From Candidatus Eiseniibacteriota bacterium (lineage in GTDB: Bacteria; Eisenbacteria; RBG-16-71-46; SZUA-252): a stretch of DNA of 51,519 bases. Shown in pieces: positions 50,763 through 51,519 of the stretch. The notes beneath the pieces are model-generated. The model was not told where the DNA came from. It worked only from the letters and a program-made list of their open reading frames with translations, and did no database searches. The stretch spans positions 1 to 51,519 of the forward strand of contig QJVW01000111.1 of the NCBI GenBank assembly GCA_003235575.1, written 5' to 3'. Each line of letters opens with the position of its first letter. The stretch's first letter is position 1. A program made the position numbers and the translations under genes.

Positions 50763-51467
50763 CTAGAGGTGCGAAATCGTATCGCGGTCCTCTTCTCGGG
50801 TCCCCTCCGTCATCCGTTCGAGCGCCTGGCGCGCCAGGTCACGTCCCGCGAGCCCGAAGGCGAGCGCGGCCGCGAGCACGCCGCCGCCCAAGAGGATGGA
50901 CAGCACGACCAGCGCGATCTCCCGACCGAAACCGAGGTGCTCGAGCGCGAGGGCCGCGAAGAACACGCCGACGATCAGATGGACGCCCCCCGCCAGCCAG
51001 CGCGCGCCACGCACCTGGGCGTTGACCGCCCAGAGGAGAACGCTCCGCGCCGCGAACGTCCCGACGGCGTAGCCCAGGACCACGAGCAGCAGCCCCGCCG
51101 CCAGCCGCGGCAGGTAGTGGACCATGGCCGCGATGACCGAGTCCGTCGCCTCGGTGTTCAGAATCGACAGCGCGCCGATCAACGTCCCGACGACCAATAC
51201 CCAGCGCACCATCTGCGCCACGAGATCCGACGGCGGCATGCCCATGCCGGCGCGACGCAGCCCCTCGGAAACGCGGGGACCGCGGCCCAGCCGGTCGAAG
51301 TGGACCGATCGGAGAAACGTGCGGATGAGGCCCGCCACGACCCATGCCACGACCAGCCCGACGAACAATACGATCACGACCGCCAACAAGACGGGCAGCA
51401 GCCCGGCCGAACGTTCCATGAATCGCTCGAGCGGCTCCCACAGCGACGCGCCAAGTGTCCCGTTCAT
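50763..51467 (-). CDS. Channel-like membrane protein with conserved TM-helix repeats
   Basis: 234 residues, about 5 hydrophobic helices. The repeated amphipathic pattern (LVAQMVRWVLVVGTLIGALS, YLPRLAAGLLLVVLGYAVGT and a C-terminal GGGVLAAALAFGLAGRDLA) is that of the conserved TM helix found in small mechanosensitive channel-like proteins; the last segment resembles the MscS pore helix. There is no MscS beta-domain. An AGGAGG site 8 bases before the ATG at 51467 fixes the start. It is 13 bases upstream of gpgS, consistent with an osmotic-stress operon. Confidence 0.78.
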   Translation of the reverse strand: MNGTLGASLWEPLERFMERSAGLLPVLLAVVIVLFVGLVVAWVVAGLIRTFLRSVHFDRLGRGPRVSEGLRRAGMGMPPSDLVAQMVRWVLVVGTLIGALSILNTEATDSVIAAMVHYLPRLAAGLLLVVLGYAVGTFAARSVLLWAVNAQVRGARWLAGGVHLIVGVFFAALALEHLGFGREIALVVLSILLGGGVLAAALAFGLAGRDLARQALERMTEGTREEDRDTISHL

Positions 51468-51519
51468 GCGGTACGTCCTCCTTTCTTCCAAAGCGCGACC
51501 AGATCGGGCTTCAGCGCCT
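51464..51519 (-). CDS. C-terminal end of an upstream gene (partial)
   Basis: Only the last 17 codons are visible, ending in ALKPDLVALWKKGGRTA and a TGA that overlaps the next ATG in an ATGA junction. This junction is common in the window and supports a real gene that runs off the edge. Family not recognisable from this length. Confidence 0.45.
   Translation of the reverse strand, partial: ALKPDLVALWKKGGRTA

Overview
The window is about 51.5 kb of dense, high-GC bacterial chromosome with roughly 45 protein genes. No tRNA, rRNA, CRISPR, transposase or phage gene was seen. Starts are often GTG or TTG, and many neighbouring genes share a 4-base ATGA or GTGA stop/start overlap. A CIRCE-controlled groES-groEL operon, a membrane-anchored Ser/Thr kinase with a TolB-like module and TPRs, a glycosyltransferase-TPR fusion, HD-GYP proteins and GSI-alpha-type glutamine synthetase suggest a Gram-negative bacterium of a poorly cultured phylum (Acidobacteriota, Gemmatimonadota or Eisenbacteria-like). 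That placement is inference from gene style only; no marker gene fixes it.

Layout. 1-1.3 kb: groES and partial groEL on the minus strand behind a CIRCE operator. 1.5-6.3 kb: a GT39-type glycosyltransferase with TPRs, a VOC protein coupled to an NtrC-type activator with a degenerate receiver, and an NTF2-like protein. 6.3-13.7 kb: a five-gene minus-strand run of Nudix hydrolase, SbcD-like phosphoesterase, SbcC/YhaN-like ATPase, HEAT-repeat protein and HD-GYP protein. The last two share an N-terminal domain. 13.8-15.4 kb: endonuclease IV, a small acidic protein and an intergenic region with strong dyads. 15.4-21.9 kb: plus-strand run of murJ, a secreted unknown, DinB-like, HAD phosphatase, an unusual long ThyX-like protein and a lipoprotein. 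21.9-26.5 kb: a secreted thioredoxin-fold protein, an MFS transporter and the Ser/Thr kinase.

26.6-31.8 kb: an ABC transporter of the BMP/nucleoside type (DUF3798 lipoprotein, double ATPase, two permeases). Its ATPase-permease junction is split by a composite inverted-repeat element made of two ~92-base hairpin modules. 31.8-35.6 kb: divergent malQ and alpha-glucan phosphorylase. 35.6-41.5 kb: TerC, an SppA-type protease with a large N-terminal extension, and a PP2C phosphatase plus RsbW-like kinase. 41.5-44.2 kb: a second HD-GYP protein and a tlpA-ccdA thiol-redox pair. 44.3-46.1 kb: glnA with a terminator, and a GNAT protein. 46.2-48.8 kb: PadR regulator, YjbQ family, glycerate kinase. 48.7-51.5 kb: a minus-strand osmolyte cluster of glucosyl-3-phosphoglycerate synthase, its phosphatase and a channel-like membrane protein, preceded by the tail of another gene.

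The least explained signal is the hairpin-pair element at 29.45-29.70 kb. Its two modules keep the same internal-loop sequences while the stem bases differ in compensatory fashion, and it sits between two start/stop overlaps inside an operon. The shared sensor-like domain of the HEAT and HD-GYP genes, the two-part ThyX and the extended SppA are next in interest.
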